From Devosia equisanguinis (lineage in GTDB: Bacteria; Pseudomonadota; Alphaproteobacteria; Rhizobiales; Hyphomicrobiaceae), in contig CAMAYR010000003.1 in assembly GCA_945862355.1 (NCBI GenBank), positions 1 to 62,625 of the forward strand: a stretch of DNA of 62,625 nucleotides, in the 5' to 3' direction. Position 1 is the first letter of the stretch; every line of letters starts with the position of its first letter. The notes beneath the pieces were generated by a model. That model searched no databases and had not been told where the DNA came from. It worked only from the letters and a program-made list of their open reading frames with translations. Positions 52,446-62,566 of this stretch are shown one piece after another. A program made the translations under genes and the position numbers.

Positions 52446-55400
52446 TCAACTCTCCTCGGCGCCGCGTGGGAGGCCATCGTCGACAGGGGGCGCGCTCGTG
52501 CTCACGGCCGCCACGGTCGCACGCCGGCGGCTCGATCTGGCCACGCGACCGCCCAGCGCCATCATGATGATCGAACCGATGCCGACGAGGCCGGCAAGGC
52601 AGAGTGCGATCCAATCCAGCGGTGCCTTCGAGCGCAACAGCTCCGGATTGCCCAGGAACTGCACGGCGATAAGTGCGGCCGATACGAGCAGCAGCAAGAA
52701 GCCCCAGACCCGCACGGCGTTGCCGCGGCCGAGATTTGGTTGGTCGAACTCATCGCCCGACCGCTGAGCCGAGGGGACGTGTGCGCCTGGGGCGCCAGGT
52801 GCCTCGCGGCTGCGGGTGGCAGCGGGTTGCGGCGCATAGCCGGCGGATTTGGCCTGGCTTTCTAGAAGGGACCAAGTCTCCGGATTGACGATGCCGTCGC
52901 CGGCCAGTCCGCGGTCGATCTGGAAGCTCGCGACGGCCAGATGCGTGGCCTTGCTGAAGTCGTTGTCGGTGGCGAAGCCGCCGTAGCCGAGAACTGAAAG
53001 CATGGTTTTCAGTTCGACGACGTCATCGCCGATGTCGCCGTACTCCAGCGTGCGACGGTTGCCGGCACCGAAGCTGCGACCGGGGGCGGCGCGGCGCGCG
53101 GAAATCTCGCCGTCAGCGTCCCAGATCTCTCTGGCTTTCTGGTATTTCGACTTGCGGTCGGCGAGGCCGTTGTGCCCGCCGTTGATCCGCTTGGTAATGA
53201 CCTCGATGTTGTCCTGGTCGGCGTGAGTATTGAGCTTGCGGCTGTCCCAGAAAGCGGCTGCCGTCATCAGGGCGCCAAGGGGCTGACCGGCGAGGTCCGG
53301 ATTGGCCTCGAGGTCGATCCCGATGCGCTTGCCCATCTCACGGTAGGCCGAGCGGCCGGTGATCTGGAGAAAGCCGCGGCCGCGATAGCGATAGCCGTCG
53401 CCGACCTGGTTGTTGCCGAGGTCGCGTGCCTTGCGTGGGCTACGTGCCGGGCCATACACCCGCTCGAACAGAACCTTGCCACGCTCGGCGACAGGCAAAG
53501 CCGCAATCTTCCGGGCCTCGGATTCGGAGACGCTGGCGGAGTGCTTACCGGGGCCGAAGATGCGCAAGATGCCGGCTGCGGAATAGGCACCGCTCTCTTC
53601 GACGATCGTGAAGCCACCACACTCGTGACCGACCTGGGCCAGGAAGTGGCAGAAGCGCAGCTTGTTCCGATTGATGCCGAACTTGGTCAGCACCTCATTA
53701 CCCTGCTTGCCCATCACGTCCAGATATTCCGCTCGAGCCTTGGGCGCAAAACGCTTGAGCGTTTCCGCGGTGAGTAGAGCAGCGGCGGGCGGCGCCGGCG
53801 TTGGTGACGGCACTGGAGCGGGCGTCGGTGCGGGCGTCGGGACCGGTCCGGCGACCGGGGGCGTGGGAACAGGCCCAGGTGTCTGCGCTGGCGTGGGAGC
53901 CGGCGTCGGAGTGGGCGCAGGTGCCGGGGCGGCCACCGGGGGCGTCGGTGCGGGAGACGGGGCCGGTGTGGGAGTGGGTGTGGGTGTGGGAGCAGGCGTC
54001 GGCGCCGGACCTGTAACAGGCGGCGAGGGGGCAGGAGGCGGGGGTGATGGCACAGGGGTTGGCGTCGGGGTTGGCGTCGGGGTTGGCGCGGCAATTGGCG
54101 GAAGTGGCTTCGGTTGCGGAGGCGGGGTCGGGACTGCGGCCGGCGCGTTCGCACCAGTGCCGGTACCAATCCCGGAAGCCGTCGTGCCTCCTTCCTTATT
54201 GGCCTTGGCCGCCAAGGCTGCGATTGCGGCCAGCGTGTCGTTGGATGGCCTACTGCCGAACATGGACGACAACCAGCCTGATCCACCGCTCGATGCCGGG
54301 GGGGCGGCGGCGGGCGCAGGGGGTGGAGCCGGCGTCGGTGCGGGAGACGCGACGGGACCGGGCGTCGGGGTCGGCGCAGGCGTCGGCGCAGGCGAAGGGG
54401 TTGGAGCCGGCGTCGGTGCAGGAGACGCGACAGGACCGGGCGTCGGGGACGGCGCTGGTGTCGGGGTGGGAACTGGCGCAGGCGGCGCGTCCAACATCAC
54501 GCCCCAGCCCAGCTTCGCGTCGATCGCCGGCGAGTAAACGCCATCGGTTATGATGTCGTGATCACCCTGGTATTGCGTCAGAGCGAGCTTCGTGGAGGCA
54601 CCAAAATAGCCGGTAGCGGAGAGACCAAGCTTCTGCTGCAATCGGCTGACGCGTTCGCCCTCCGAGCCGAAACGGAGCCGGCCTAACGCGGTCATCACCG
54701 CATCCTTGTCGGCGCCAGACTTCACGAGCGAGGCAGCGATGGCGCCTTCCAGACCCGTGAACAGTACGTAGTCGACACGTGCATTGGCTGGAAGCGTCTT
54801 CAGATGGCGCTGGAAGTCGGCCCAGAGACCATCGTGCATGCCGCCCTTGATGGTCTGGCATCCAGCCGAGGAGAAGCCCGTGTTGCTGTAGGCGCAATGC
54901 ATGTTGTCGGAAGGGGCGCACTGGTCCCACTCGTCCTCATGATCCAGCACCTTGTCGTCGGTATTGCGCAGCACCGTGACGAGGCCGCTATGGGCCCCCT
55001 TGGCGTCGCTGAGGCGCAAAGCTGGGGTGACCCAGCGGGACCTGGTGGCGGGCGCGTGCGTGCCGACCTTGTAGATGTAGCAGCCTTCGGGCAGCAGATT
55101 GTGCCTCACGTTGCGCGCGATGTACTCGTGCCAGGGCACGGTAGAGGCCGTATACGCGGACAGCTTGCCCGTCCTGCGATTGTAGTAGCCCATCACGCAG
55201 CGGAAGTTCCGGTGGTTGGGGCGCGCGTCCTCCAACGGCAGGGAATCCACGTTCTCGAGCTTCTCGGTCCCGCGCAAGGTGGCGCCGCGCACGCCGAACG
55301 TGATCACGTCACCGTGGCCGACCGGGCGGTAGGCATTCGCCTCGATGATAAGGTCGAGCCCGCGCCGGGTCAGGTCGAACCGCTTCTCCGGCGCGGCTCT

Positions 55401-55637
55401 CTGCTGGCCTTGCTGCAGCAAATGCCAGAAGCTCGGCGAATCCTGGTCGGCAGCCCAACGGACGGCGCTCGATCGCGTGATGTTGTCCGGGTTCTCGAAG
55501 ACCTCGTCAATAATGTCGATCTCAGCCTCGCCGGGCTCGGTCGCGCCGCTTGTGGCAGAGAAAACGGTCTCGTTGCCTGGCCGGTCATCGGTCAGGGAAG
55601 CGGCCGCGCGCGCGGTTGGCGGTGTGCTGTTCGACAT
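52446..55637 (-). CDS. modular cell-wall hydrolase: N-terminal unknown/LD-transpeptidase-like domain, two peptidoglycan-binding domains, GH19 glycosidase, C-terminal membrane anchor
   Basis: A 1063-residue protein with no signal peptide. Residues 1-310 form an unrecognised domain with an SxGC site ([16 protein letters not shown], Cys260, His247 upstream), reminiscent of LD-transpeptidases. Residues 322-375 are a PG_binding_1 domain ([20 protein letters not shown]), 384-620 a Pro-Thr-Ala repeat linker, 640-845 a GH19 chitinase/endolysin domain ([12 protein letters not shown] with the catalytic Glu672; [20 protein letters not shown]) and 865-928 a second PG_binding_1. Two C-terminal helices (977-995, 1008-1028) anchor it. 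It could be a lysin, a host-wall remodeller or a toxin-like enzyme. No phage or secretion genes are adjacent. Confidence 0.84.
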   Translation of the reverse strand: MSNSTPPTARAAASLTDDRPGNETVFSATSGATEPGEAEIDIIDEVFENPDNITRSSAVRWAADQDSPSFWHLLQQGQQRAAPEKRFDLTRRGLDLIIEANAYRPVGHGDVITFGVRGATLRGTEKLENVDSLPLEDARPNHRNFRCVMGYYNRRTGKLSAYTASTVPWHEYIARNVRHNLLPEGCYIYKVGTHAPATRSRWVTPALRLSDAKGAHSGLVTVLRNTDDKVLDHEDEWDQCAPSDNMHCAYSNTGFSSAGCQTIKGGMHDGLWADFQRHLKTLPANARVDYVLFTGLEGAIAASLVKSGADKDAVMTALGRLRFGSEGERVSRLQQKLGLSATGYFGASTKLALTQYQGDHDIITDGVYSPAIDAKLGWGVMLDAPPAPVPTPTPAPSPTPGPVASPAPTPAPTPSPAPTPAPTPTPGPVASPAPTPAPPPAPAAAPPASSGGSGWLSSMFGSRPSNDTLAAIAALAAKANKEGGTTASGIGTGTGANAPAAVPTPPPQPKPLPPIAAPTPTPTPTPTPVPSPPPPAPSPPVTGPAPTPAPTPTPTPTPAPSPAPTPPVAAPAPAPTPTPAPTPAQTPGPVPTPPVAGPVPTPAPTPAPVPSPTPAPPAAALLTAETLKRFAPKARAEYLDVMGKQGNEVLTKFGINRNKLRFCHFLAQVGHECGGFTIVEESGAYSAAGILRIFGPGKHSASVSESEARKIAALPVAERGKVLFERVYGPARSPRKARDLGNNQVGDGYRYRGRGFLQITGRSAYREMGKRIGIDLEANPDLAGQPLGALMTAAAFWDSRKLNTHADQDNIEVITKRINGGHNGLADRKSKYQKAREIWDADGEISARRAAPGRSFGAGNRRTLEYGDIGDDVVELKTMLSVLGYGGFATDNDFSKATHLAVASFQIDRGLAGDGIVNPETWSLLESQAKSAGYAPQPAATRSREAPGAPGAHVPSAQRSGDEFDQPNLGRGNAVRVWGFLLLLVSAALIAVQFLGNPELLRSKAPLDWIALCLAGLVGIGSIIMMALGGRVARSSRRRATVAAVSTSAPPVDDGLPRGAEES
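53778..54488 (-). repeat. low-complexity Pro-Thr-Ala repeat coding tract
   Basis: Coding sequence for the linker of the 1063-residue protein, dominated by [14 protein letters not shown]-like units. The opposite strand gives the artificial ORF rich in Gly-Val-Ala. A short non-repetitive insert ([20 protein letters not shown]) interrupts it. Such tracts are prone to length change by recombination or slippage. Confidence 0.85.
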
Positions 55638-55829
55638 GAACCCCTCTTGTACTCAACTGCCCCAACGAAATTGGTCTCATGGCAAGAATGCCAGGAAATG
55701 CCGACATCCTAGGCTACGCTGGATCGTTCACCCCGGCAGACACCGAGTGCAAATAGACCGTTCACGTGGCGCCATGGTGTCATGGCGGAAGACGGAAATC
55801 CACAGTGTCCATCGCACAGTGTGTGTGGC

Positions 55830-57068
55830 TCAGGTAACACCTGCAGCAGTACGCAGACTGTCGAGCAGGGCAGCGCGGCGCATGTAGGCCTTTGCTGTCT
55901 CGCGATTTTCCGCCGTGCGGCGCAACTCATCGAGCTTGGTGGCGCGGATCGCCGGATCGCGCTCCTCGAGCAACCTCTTGTTGGCTATGGTCTGGGCCTG
56001 TGTGTACTCGACGGCGGCCTTGCGGCGCTGGCGGTCGTATAGATCGAGCAGATCATCGCCGGCCTCTGCGCGCATCACCCGGCCCAGCTTCTGGGTGAGA
56101 TTGACGGCATCGTGGATACCGCCATTCATGCCCATGCCGCCGATCGGATTGTTGACGTGCGCGCTATCGCCGGCAAGCAGCACGCGGCCCTTGCGGAGAG
56201 TGGCGGCGACGCGCTGGCTGACGCTGTAGACGTTGACGTACTCGACCTCATAGCTGCCGGACTTCGGCATAAAGCGCTGCAGACGCGCCTCGATCCTTAC
56301 CTGCGATGTCGCGGCCTCCTCCGTCTCGCCCGGCGACAACGGCACGATCACGCGCCACAGGCCCTTGCCGCTGTCGGGCGCGAACTCGCCGCGAACCTTG
56401 AACACGTTGCACCACTCGTCCGGATCGGAGAAGTAGTTGCGGATCGCGAGGTCGGGGTAGACCGTGGCGATGTCGAAGCTCGTCGCGATCTTGATGAACT
56501 GCTCAGGGTAGGTGAAGCCTTCGAAGGCGATATCGGCCAAACGACGCACCGTGCTGCGGCCGCCGTCGCAGCCGATCACGTAGTCTACAGTCAGGCGCTC
56601 TGGCCCGTCTGGACCGTCGATCTCGGCGACGAGGCGGTCGTCATGCTGCTCGAGGCCGGTCAAGGTGTGGCTGAAGCGCACGTCGAAATTGCCCGCATCG
56701 GCGTAAGCGGCGGTGATAGAGCGGGTGAGCTTGTACTGCTCGTACTGCAGCACGAAAGGAAAGCGGAACTCGTCGGCGAGCAGACCGAGATCGAACTCGG
56801 CGACGACGCTGCGGGTAATGCGATCGTGGAAGCGATACTTCGGCGAGACGAGGCCGAGCGGCAATATCCGCTCGGTCACGCCGAGTTCGTCGAGCATCTC
56901 GAGCGTCGGGGGGTGCAGGGAGGCGGCGCGCTGATCGCGCACCGGACCGGGCTCCTGCTCGACGACAGTTACGGGAATGCCCTGCCGGTTGAGCGACAGC
57001 GCCGCGATCATGCCGACCGGCCCTGCTCCGACGACGAGAACGCGGTTACCAGTTGAGTTGCTTCCCAT
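55830..57068 (-). CDS. FAD-dependent aromatic hydroxylase (PheA/TfdB family)
   Basis: A 412-residue single-component flavin hydroxylase. The FAD Rossmann motif is VLVVGAGPVGMIAALSLNR with EQEPGP. DG-like GCDGGRSTVRR and GDSAHVNNPIGGMGMNGGIHDAVNL are the other two signatures. The family hydroxylates phenols and related aromatics. It lacks the C-terminal thioredoxin-like domain of full-length phenol hydroxylases. A small operator-like repeat lies upstream. It is divergent from the heparinase-like gene. Confidence 0.88.
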   Translation of the reverse strand: MGSNSTGNRVLVVGAGPVGMIAALSLNRQGIPVTVVEQEPGPVRDQRAASLHPPTLEMLDELGVTERILPLGLVSPKYRFHDRITRSVVAEFDLGLLADEFRFPFVLQYEQYKLTRSITAAYADAGNFDVRFSHTLTGLEQHDDRLVAEIDGPDGPERLTVDYVIGCDGGRSTVRRLADIAFEGFTYPEQFIKIATSFDIATVYPDLAIRNYFSDPDEWCNVFKVRGEFAPDSGKGLWRVIVPLSPGETEEAATSQVRIEARLQRFMPKSGSYEVEYVNVYSVSQRVAATLRKGRVLLAGDSAHVNNPIGGMGMNGGIHDAVNLTQKLGRVMRAEAGDDLLDLYDRQRRKAAVEYTQAQTIANKRLLEERDPAIRATKLDELRRTAENRETAKAYMRRAALLDSLRTAAGVT

Positions 57069-57104
57069 ATCTCAGCCGAACTCCTCGAATGCTGCCCCAA
57101 CGTA

Positions 57105-57152
57105 CTGCAACTACCGCTCCATGCAGAGCGACACGATGTTGCAGAGTTGCAG
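57105..57152. promoter_or_regulatory. CTGCAAC/GTTGCAG operator-like repeats
   Basis: One CTGCAAC (57105-57111) and two GTTGCAG copies (57138-57144, 57146-57152, an 8-base direct repeat). They lie 37-84 bases upstream of the hydroxylase start, in the divergent gap before the heparinase-like gene. The layout fits a dimeric regulator site such as LysR or IclR, none of which is encoded nearby. Function inferred from symmetry only. Confidence 0.4.
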
Positions 57153-57307
57153 AGCGAGCGATGAAATCCTGGGTTATCCCAAGGCCTCGGCCCGATCTAT
57201 GCCCTCTCGAGCCCGGCTGGGGTAGTGTGCCCGATGAGATGAGCCATCTGGTGCAGGCTGGATCGGGGAATTCACAGCAAGACCATCCGTTCCGTCGATC
57301 TTGAGCG

Positions 57308-59071
57308 GTGATCGTGGAAGACGGAAGATCGCTCCGGCAAAACGACGGAGCCGAGCGGCGGCAGGGCATGGCTGGACTGACCATCAAGCATCGGGCGAGA
57401 GTGATGCGGCTGGCTGCCTCGCAGGCCGGCCGCGAAAGTGTGGCCGGCATTCTAGGTTCTCGGCTGTTGCGCTGGCGGTATGGCGCACCCGCCGCCGAGG
57501 CGCTCGCCATGGTGCCCCAGCAGCTGCGACCGGCCGATCCCAGCTTCGCCGACGAGATCGCGGGCGGGAGCTTCGGGCTGTCGCAGAGCGTAACGCTGAT
57601 CGACGGGGCCAGCCCGTTCGACATCGCCACGCCGGGAGTTGCCTGGGAGCGGGAGTTGCACGGCTTTTCGTGGCTCCGGCATCTCACCGCTTCCGGGCGG
57701 GAGGGCGCGGGGGAAACGGCGCTGAACCTGGTCGACGACTGGATCGCATCCCCGCGAAGCAGGGAAGCGATCGCGGTCGAGCCGGACGTGACGGGGCGGC
57801 GCATCATATCCTGGATCGCGAACGCCGATACCCTGCTCGAGAACGCAGATCAGGCCGCGTTCGACCGCGTGGCTGGAAGCCTCGTCGACCAACTCGTCGG
57901 GCTGTCCTCGACCTGGCCAAGCGCGCGAGATGGATATCCGCGCCTCGAAGCGCTGATCGCGGTTGTCTATGGCCATATCTGCATCATCGGGCACGAGCGG
58001 CACCTGTCACGCTCGGAAGCAAGCCTGGCAGCCGAGCTGACGCGACAGATCATGCCGGACGGCGGACATGTCAGTCGCAACACCAACGTGCTGCTCGAGT
58101 TGTTGCTCGATCTGCTACCACTCCGGAAATGCTTCCAGCAGCGCCAGCGCCCGGTTCCAGTCGCGATCGAGGCCGCGATGGAGCGGATGCTGGGAATGCT
58201 CTGCTACATGCGCCTCGGCGACGGCGCCATCGCACGCTTCAATGGAGTCGGCGAGACCGCGATGGCGGAGCTGTCGAACGTGCTGGCGCATGGCCAGCCC
58301 CTCGCCAGCAGTGAAGCGTTGAAAGACGCCCCGCAATCGGGATATGCGCGGCTGCAGCGTGGCCGGCTGGTGCTGATCGCGGATGTGGGCGAACCGCCGC
58401 CGATGGGACATGCGGGGCAGGCGCATGCCGGGGCGCTGTCGTTCGAGCTATCGGCAGGGGCGTGCGCGCTCATGGTGAACTGCGGCGCACCGGGCCCTGC
58501 CGGCTCGATCTACGCCGCCGCAGCGCGCGCCACCGCAAGTCACAACGCCTTTTGCTTCGGCGACAAGTCATCGGCTAAGCTGGTGCAGAATGAGAGCCTT
58601 GCCCGGCTCGGCGGTACTGCCCAAGTCGTGTCGATCGGCCATGTGTCCAGGCGACTGGAGACGCGCGAAAACGAAAGCTCGCTGATTGCGACCTTCGATG
58701 GCTATCTCGCCGAGCATGGCCTCGTACACTCCCGGCGCTGGACAATGGCGGAGGACGGCTGCCGACTGCAAGGCTGCGACCTGCTCACGGGGCCGGGCAC
58801 GGCGGTCCGACTGGCCCGCGACGTGCCAGTCGCGGTTCGATTCCACCTGCATCCCGACGTGAAATGCGAAACCGGGCCCGACGGCGTCTTGCTACTCGGA
58901 CTGCGGGACGGCACGCAATGGACCTTCGCGGCCGCAGGCGGGGAGATCTCGATAGAGCCCAGCATCCATTTCGCCGACCCGACGGGTCCGGCCCGCTCGC
59001 TTCAGATCGTGCTACGTGGGGCATGCTGGGGCGACACCCAGATCACATGGGAACTTTCCCCCGCGCAGTGA
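57308..59071 (+). CDS. heparinase II/III-like protein
   Basis: A 587-residue protein of the heparinase II/III family: an N-terminal alpha-toroid (ERELHGFSWLRHLTA, GHISRNTNVLLELLLDLLP-like, in the sequence HVSRNTNVLLELLLDLLP) and a C-terminal beta-sandwich (GDKSSAKLVQNESLARLGG, HSRRWTMAEDGCRLQGCD). No signal peptide is apparent. Such proteins are often in alphaproteobacterial capsule or exopolysaccharide contexts. It directly precedes purH on the same strand (77 bases), an arrangement I recall in Rhizobiales. The start at GTG 57308 is uncertain; the ATG at 57368 is an alternative. Confidence 0.84.
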   Translation: MIVEDGRSLRQNDGAERRQGMAGLTIKHRARVMRLAASQAGRESVAGILGSRLLRWRYGAPAAEALAMVPQQLRPADPSFADEIAGGSFGLSQSVTLIDGASPFDIATPGVAWERELHGFSWLRHLTASGREGAGETALNLVDDWIASPRSREAIAVEPDVTGRRIISWIANADTLLENADQAAFDRVAGSLVDQLVGLSSTWPSARDGYPRLEALIAVVYGHICIIGHERHLSRSEASLAAELTRQIMPDGGHVSRNTNVLLELLLDLLPLRKCFQQRQRPVPVAIEAAMERMLGMLCYMRLGDGAIARFNGVGETAMAELSNVLAHGQPLASSEALKDAPQSGYARLQRGRLVLIADVGEPPPMGHAGQAHAGALSFELSAGACALMVNCGAPGPAGSIYAAAARATASHNAFCFGDKSSAKLVQNESLARLGGTAQVVSIGHVSRRLETRENESSLIATFDGYLAEHGLVHSRRWTMAEDGCRLQGCDLLTGPGTAVRLARDVPVAVRFHLHPDVKCETGPDGVLLLGLRDGTQWTFAAAGGEISIEPSIHFADPTGPARSLQIVLRGACWGDTQITWELSPAQ

Positions 59072-59148
59072 CCGCAAGGCCAATTGGGCGTGCGCGACTT
59101 CCGTGATAGGTGGCGGAAAATCGGGCCATCAATAGGATATGTGCGCCA

Positions 59149-60735
59149 ATGGCGAGCCTCCATAAGATCACGCGTGCGCTGCTGTCCGTCTCGGACAAGT
59201 CCGGACTGGTGGAGCTTGCGCGAGGATTGTCCGCGCGGGGGGTGGAGCTCGTCTCGACGGGTGGAACTGCGGCGGCGATCAAGGCGGCCGGGATCGCCGT
59301 GCGCGACGTGTCCGACCTCACGGGATTTCCAGAGATGATGGATGGACGCGTCAAGACGCTGCATCCGCGGGTGCATGGCGGGCTGCTCGCCGTGCGCGGA
59401 AACGCCGAGCACGAGCGGGCGGCGGGCGAGCATGGCATCCAGCCGATCGACGTGCTGGTCGTCAATCTCTACCCGTTCGCGGAGACGGTCGCGAAAGGGG
59501 CAGATTACGACACCTGCATCGAGAACATCGACATCGGCGGGCCGGCGATGATCCGCGCGGCCGCCAAAAACCACGCCGGCGTCGCTGTGGTCGTCGACGC
59601 CGCCGACTACGGGCGATTGCTCGCGGACATGGATGCCAACGGTGGTGCGACCACGTTCGAGCTGCGGCGCGAGCTGGCGTTCAAGGCCTATGCCCACACC
59701 GCCGCCTACGACGGCGCGATTTCCAACTGGCTCGGTGCGATCCTGGATAACCCGCTGGGGGATGCGGAAGGGTTACCCAGAACCTTCACGGTTCAATTCC
59801 AGAAGAAGCAGGAGATGCGCTACGGCGAGAACCCGCACCAGCTCGCGGCGTTCTATGTCGGAGGCGCAAGCGCCGTTCACGAGGCGTCAGTCGCAACCGC
59901 GCGGCAACTGCAAGGCAAGGAGCTGTCCTACAACAACATCGCGGACACGGATGCCGCGCTCGAATGCGTCAAAGCGTTCGATACAGGCCCTGCCTGTGTG
60001 ATCGTCAAGCACGCCAATCCGTGCGGCGTGGCCGAGGCGCCGACCCTGCTCGCGGCCTACGACCGCGCTTATAAGACGGACCCGGAATCCGCGTTCGGCG
60101 GTATCATCGCGTTCAATCGCGAGCTGGACGCGACGACGGCAGAAGCAATCCTCGAGCGACAATTCGTCGAGGTGATCATCGCGCCGTCCGTGACGCCCGA
60201 CGCGGTGGCAGTGGCCGAGCGAAAGAAGAATGTGCGGCTGCTCGCGTGCGGTGCCTGGCCGGCGAAAGCTGCCGCTCGGCTCGACTACAAGAAGGTCGTC
60301 GGCGGGCTCCTGGTACAAAACGCGGATCTGGCATTGTTCGAGAAGCTCGAGATCGTGACCAGGCGCCAACCGACAGAATGGGAAATGGCTGACCTGCTGT
60401 TCGCCTGGAAGGTCGCGAAGTTCGTCAAGTCGAACGCCATCGTCTACGCCCGCGATCTCGCCACCGTCGGTGTCGGGGCCGGGCAGATGAGCCGGATCAA
60501 CTCGGCGCGGATCGCCGTCATCAAGGCGGAGATGGCCGGTCTCGAGGTCAAGGGCTCGGTGGTGGCGTCGGACGCCTTCTTTCCGTTCGCCGATGGTCTC
60601 ATCGCGGCTGCAGAGGCAGGCGCCACGGCCGTGATCCAGCCCGGCGGCTCGATGCGTGACAAGGAGGTCATCGAGGCGGCCGACGCGCGCGGGCTCGCCA
60701 TGGTGATGACCGGGATGCGGCATTTCCGGCATTAG
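59149..60735 (+). CDS. purH: bifunctional AICAR transformylase/IMP cyclohydrolase
   Basis: Last two steps of IMP synthesis. 528 residues from the ATG at 59149. The N-terminal MGS-like cyclohydrolase domain starts [18 protein letters not shown] with [14 protein letters not shown] and [17 protein letters not shown]. The C-terminal transformylase domain has [13 protein letters not shown], the catalytic Lys-His in [14 protein letters not shown] and SNAIVYARD, ending in the [14 protein letters not shown] motif. Complete and typical. Confidence 0.98.
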   Translation: MASLHKITRALLSVSDKSGLVELARGLSARGVELVSTGGTAAAIKAAGIAVRDVSDLTGFPEMMDGRVKTLHPRVHGGLLAVRGNAEHERAAGEHGIQPIDVLVVNLYPFAETVAKGADYDTCIENIDIGGPAMIRAAAKNHAGVAVVVDAADYGRLLADMDANGGATTFELRRELAFKAYAHTAAYDGAISNWLGAILDNPLGDAEGLPRTFTVQFQKKQEMRYGENPHQLAAFYVGGASAVHEASVATARQLQGKELSYNNIADTDAALECVKAFDTGPACVIVKHANPCGVAEAPTLLAAYDRAYKTDPESAFGGIIAFNRELDATTAEAILERQFVEVIIAPSVTPDAVAVAERKKNVRLLACGAWPAKAAARLDYKKVVGGLLVQNADLALFEKLEIVTRRQPTEWEMADLLFAWKVAKFVKSNAIVYARDLATVGVGAGQMSRINSARIAVIKAEMAGLEVKGSVVASDAFFPFADGLIAAAEAGATAVIQPGGSMRDKEVIEAADARGLAMVMTGMRHFRH

Positions 60736-60904
60736 ATGGCTTCGAAACTGGGGATGCGGGCCCATTTTCCGCTCTCGTTCATGAAATTGGCAGGCATCCA
60801 CGCTATCCTGATCAAGGCGAGCGCGACCACGGCGGGCGAATAACGGGGCGCGCAAGATCGGTCGCGCCGACCACTCGACGTAGACCAGTCTGTGGAGCAG
60901 ATCT

Positions 60905-61732
60905 ATGGCCCCGACGGTTCCCAGTATTTTCGGCCGTGGCTCTGGCAAGGGCTCGTCCGACGACATCGATTTCCGCATCACCGGCCAGGAGATGCAATTC
61001 GTCGAGATCGAGCTCGATCCGGGCGAGAGCGCGGTCGCGGAGGCCGGCTCGATGATGTTCAAGGATCCGCAGGTCCACATGGACAGCGTGCTCGGCGACG
61101 GATCTGCTGCGCCGGGTGGTTTCTTCGGTCGGCTGGCCACCGCGGGCAAGCGCCTGCTGACGGGCGAGAGCCTGTTCATGACGGTGTTCACGCACCAGGG
61201 GCAAGGCAAAGCCCGCGTGGCGTTCGCGGCGCCCTACCCTGGGACGATCATCCCCTTCAAACTGAGCGACTACGGCGGGCAACTCGTCGCCCAGCGCGAC
61301 GCATTCCTGTGTGCAGCCAAGGGCGTGACGATCGGCATTCACTTCCAGCGGAAGATCATGACGGGCTTGTTCGGCGGGGAAGGCTTCATCATGCAGCGCA
61401 TGGAGGGCGACGGCTATTGCTTCGTCCATGTCGGAGGCTGCGTGATCGAGCGGGATCTGGCGCCGGGCGAGGAGCTTCACGTCGATACCGGATGCGTGGC
61501 AGCGATGACGCCGAGCGTCGAGTTCGACATCGTGCGGGCGGGCTCGATCAAGTCGATGGTGTTCGGCGGAGAGGGCGTGTTCTTCGCGCAACTGAAGGGG
61601 CCCGGCAAGGTCTGGATTCAGAGCTTGCCGTTCTCGCGCCTCGCCGGACGAGTGCTCGCCAACGCAGGGCCGACGGGTGGAACGGGCGAGGGCGGTATTC
61701 TCGGCACCGTCCTCGGCGGCGACAGGTCGTAA
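60905..61732 (+). CDS. AIM24/TIGR00266-family protein
   Basis: A 275-residue protein of the AIM24 family, a beta-rich trimeric-fold group of unknown function. Conserved blocks: EMQFVEIELDPGESAVAEAGSM (in part), FKDPQVHMDSVLGDG, GVTIGIHFQRKIMTGLFGGEGFIMQRMEGDG (in part) and FAQLKGPGKVWIQSLPFSRLA. The Gly-rich C-terminus (TGGTGEGGILGTVLGGD) is typical. No catalytic residues are recognisable. Start at the ATG at 60905. Confidence 0.88.
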   Translation: MAPTVPSIFGRGSGKGSSDDIDFRITGQEMQFVEIELDPGESAVAEAGSMMFKDPQVHMDSVLGDGSAAPGGFFGRLATAGKRLLTGESLFMTVFTHQGQGKARVAFAAPYPGTIIPFKLSDYGGQLVAQRDAFLCAAKGVTIGIHFQRKIMTGLFGGEGFIMQRMEGDGYCFVHVGGCVIERDLAPGEELHVDTGCVAAMTPSVEFDIVRAGSIKSMVFGGEGVFFAQLKGPGKVWIQSLPFSRLAGRVLANAGPTGGTGEGGILGTVLGGDRS

Positions 61733-61767
61733 CGGCCGCACATCTGGGGTCGTGCAGGCCGTAAAAA

Positions 61768-61791
61768 AGCCGGGGTCCGAAGACCCCGGCT
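61768..61791 (-). terminator. rho-independent terminator
   Basis: AGCCGGGGTC pairs perfectly with GACCCCGGCT around CGAA. On the minus strand it is followed directly by a run of six T residues, so it ends the transcript of the porin-like gene. The plus-strand side has no T run but could still act for the AIM24 gene, making it usable from both directions. Confidence 0.88.
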
Positions 61792-61816
61792 CGAAAGAAC
61801 GGTGGAAGACCAGCGA

Positions 61817-62566
61817 TCAGAACGTGACCTTCGCCGTCGCGACGAAGCGACCATCGCAACCGAACAGATCGTTGGTGCAGAAGTTGGTCACGCCGGTAAC
61901 GGTATTGGTGTTGGCGATGTCCGTGTCCCAGTACCGGAAGTCGAGCGAGAGCTTGTCGAGCCCGAGGGTAAGGCCGACGTTCCAATACATGTAGCTGTCA
62001 TCGCCGTTGGCTGCCACGAAGGGATCCTTCGTGTCGCCGGCGTCACCCAGAACGGTGCCGAGCGTACCGCTGACGGTGGGGGTCATGCGCAGGAATACCG
62101 GGAGCTCGTAGGCCATCACGCCCTCGACGGTGGTCGTGAAGCCCTGCCCGCCCGTGTACTGCGGCGAGAAGAACGCCGTTACACCAGTCGTCAGCTTGGG
62201 GATGAACGTCGCGCTCGCGCCAACCTTGAGCTCGGTGTAGTCCTGCTCACGGAACTGGTTGAAGCGCGGACCCTTGTCCTTGCCGCCGAGGTATGAGTAG
62301 TGGACCACGCCCAGGTCGAACGTGACCGGGCCAAGTACGGGTTTGATGCCAGCGTAGTAATCGATCTCGACGTTTCCGACTGCCGAACCGTCAGGGTTCT
62401 GGCCGAAGTTGACGTCGCTACCCCAGATGCCGGCATAGAAAATGCCGTAGGTCATGTCCACGCCGCCCTGGACCGCCGGCAGGGCAATCGCATGAGTCCG
62501 TGAGTGACAAGGCGAGAGATTGCTGAATCTATGCAGGTCCCTCTGATTCGCGATGGGGACTGCCAT
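61817..62566 (-). CDS. TorF-family outer-membrane porin, apparently 5' truncated
   Basis: Beta-barrel porin of the TIGR02001/TorF group: alternating strands such as TYGIFYAGIWGSDVNFG, NVEIDYYAGIKPVLGPVTF and LSLDFRYWDTD, ending in KVTF with terminal Phe. From PAVQGGVDMTYG onward the match to the family is good. Before that, the expected signal peptide and first strand (a DYxFRGxSQ-like stretch) are absent and the N-terminus is unrelated and polar. Reading from the ATG at 62566 gives no export signal. The gene is therefore probably a 5'-truncated remnant or the start has been lost by rearrangement near 62490. Confidence 0.72.
   Translation of the reverse strand: MAVPIANQRDLHRFSNLSPCHSRTHAIALPAVQGGVDMTYGIFYAGIWGSDVNFGQNPDGSAVGNVEIDYYAGIKPVLGPVTFDLGVVHYSYLGGKDKGPRFNQFREQDYTELKVGASATFIPKLTTGVTAFFSPQYTGGQGFTTTVEGVMAYELPVFLRMTPTVSGTLGTVLGDAGDTKDPFVAANGDDSYMYWNVGLTLGLDKLSLDFRYWDTDIANTNTVTGVTNFCTNDLFGCDGRFVATAKVTF

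Noticed and set aside
53662-54537. Gly/Val/Ala-rich plus-strand frame
   Set aside because: Antisense reading of the Pro-Thr-Ala repeat linker. Not a PE-PGRS-like gene.
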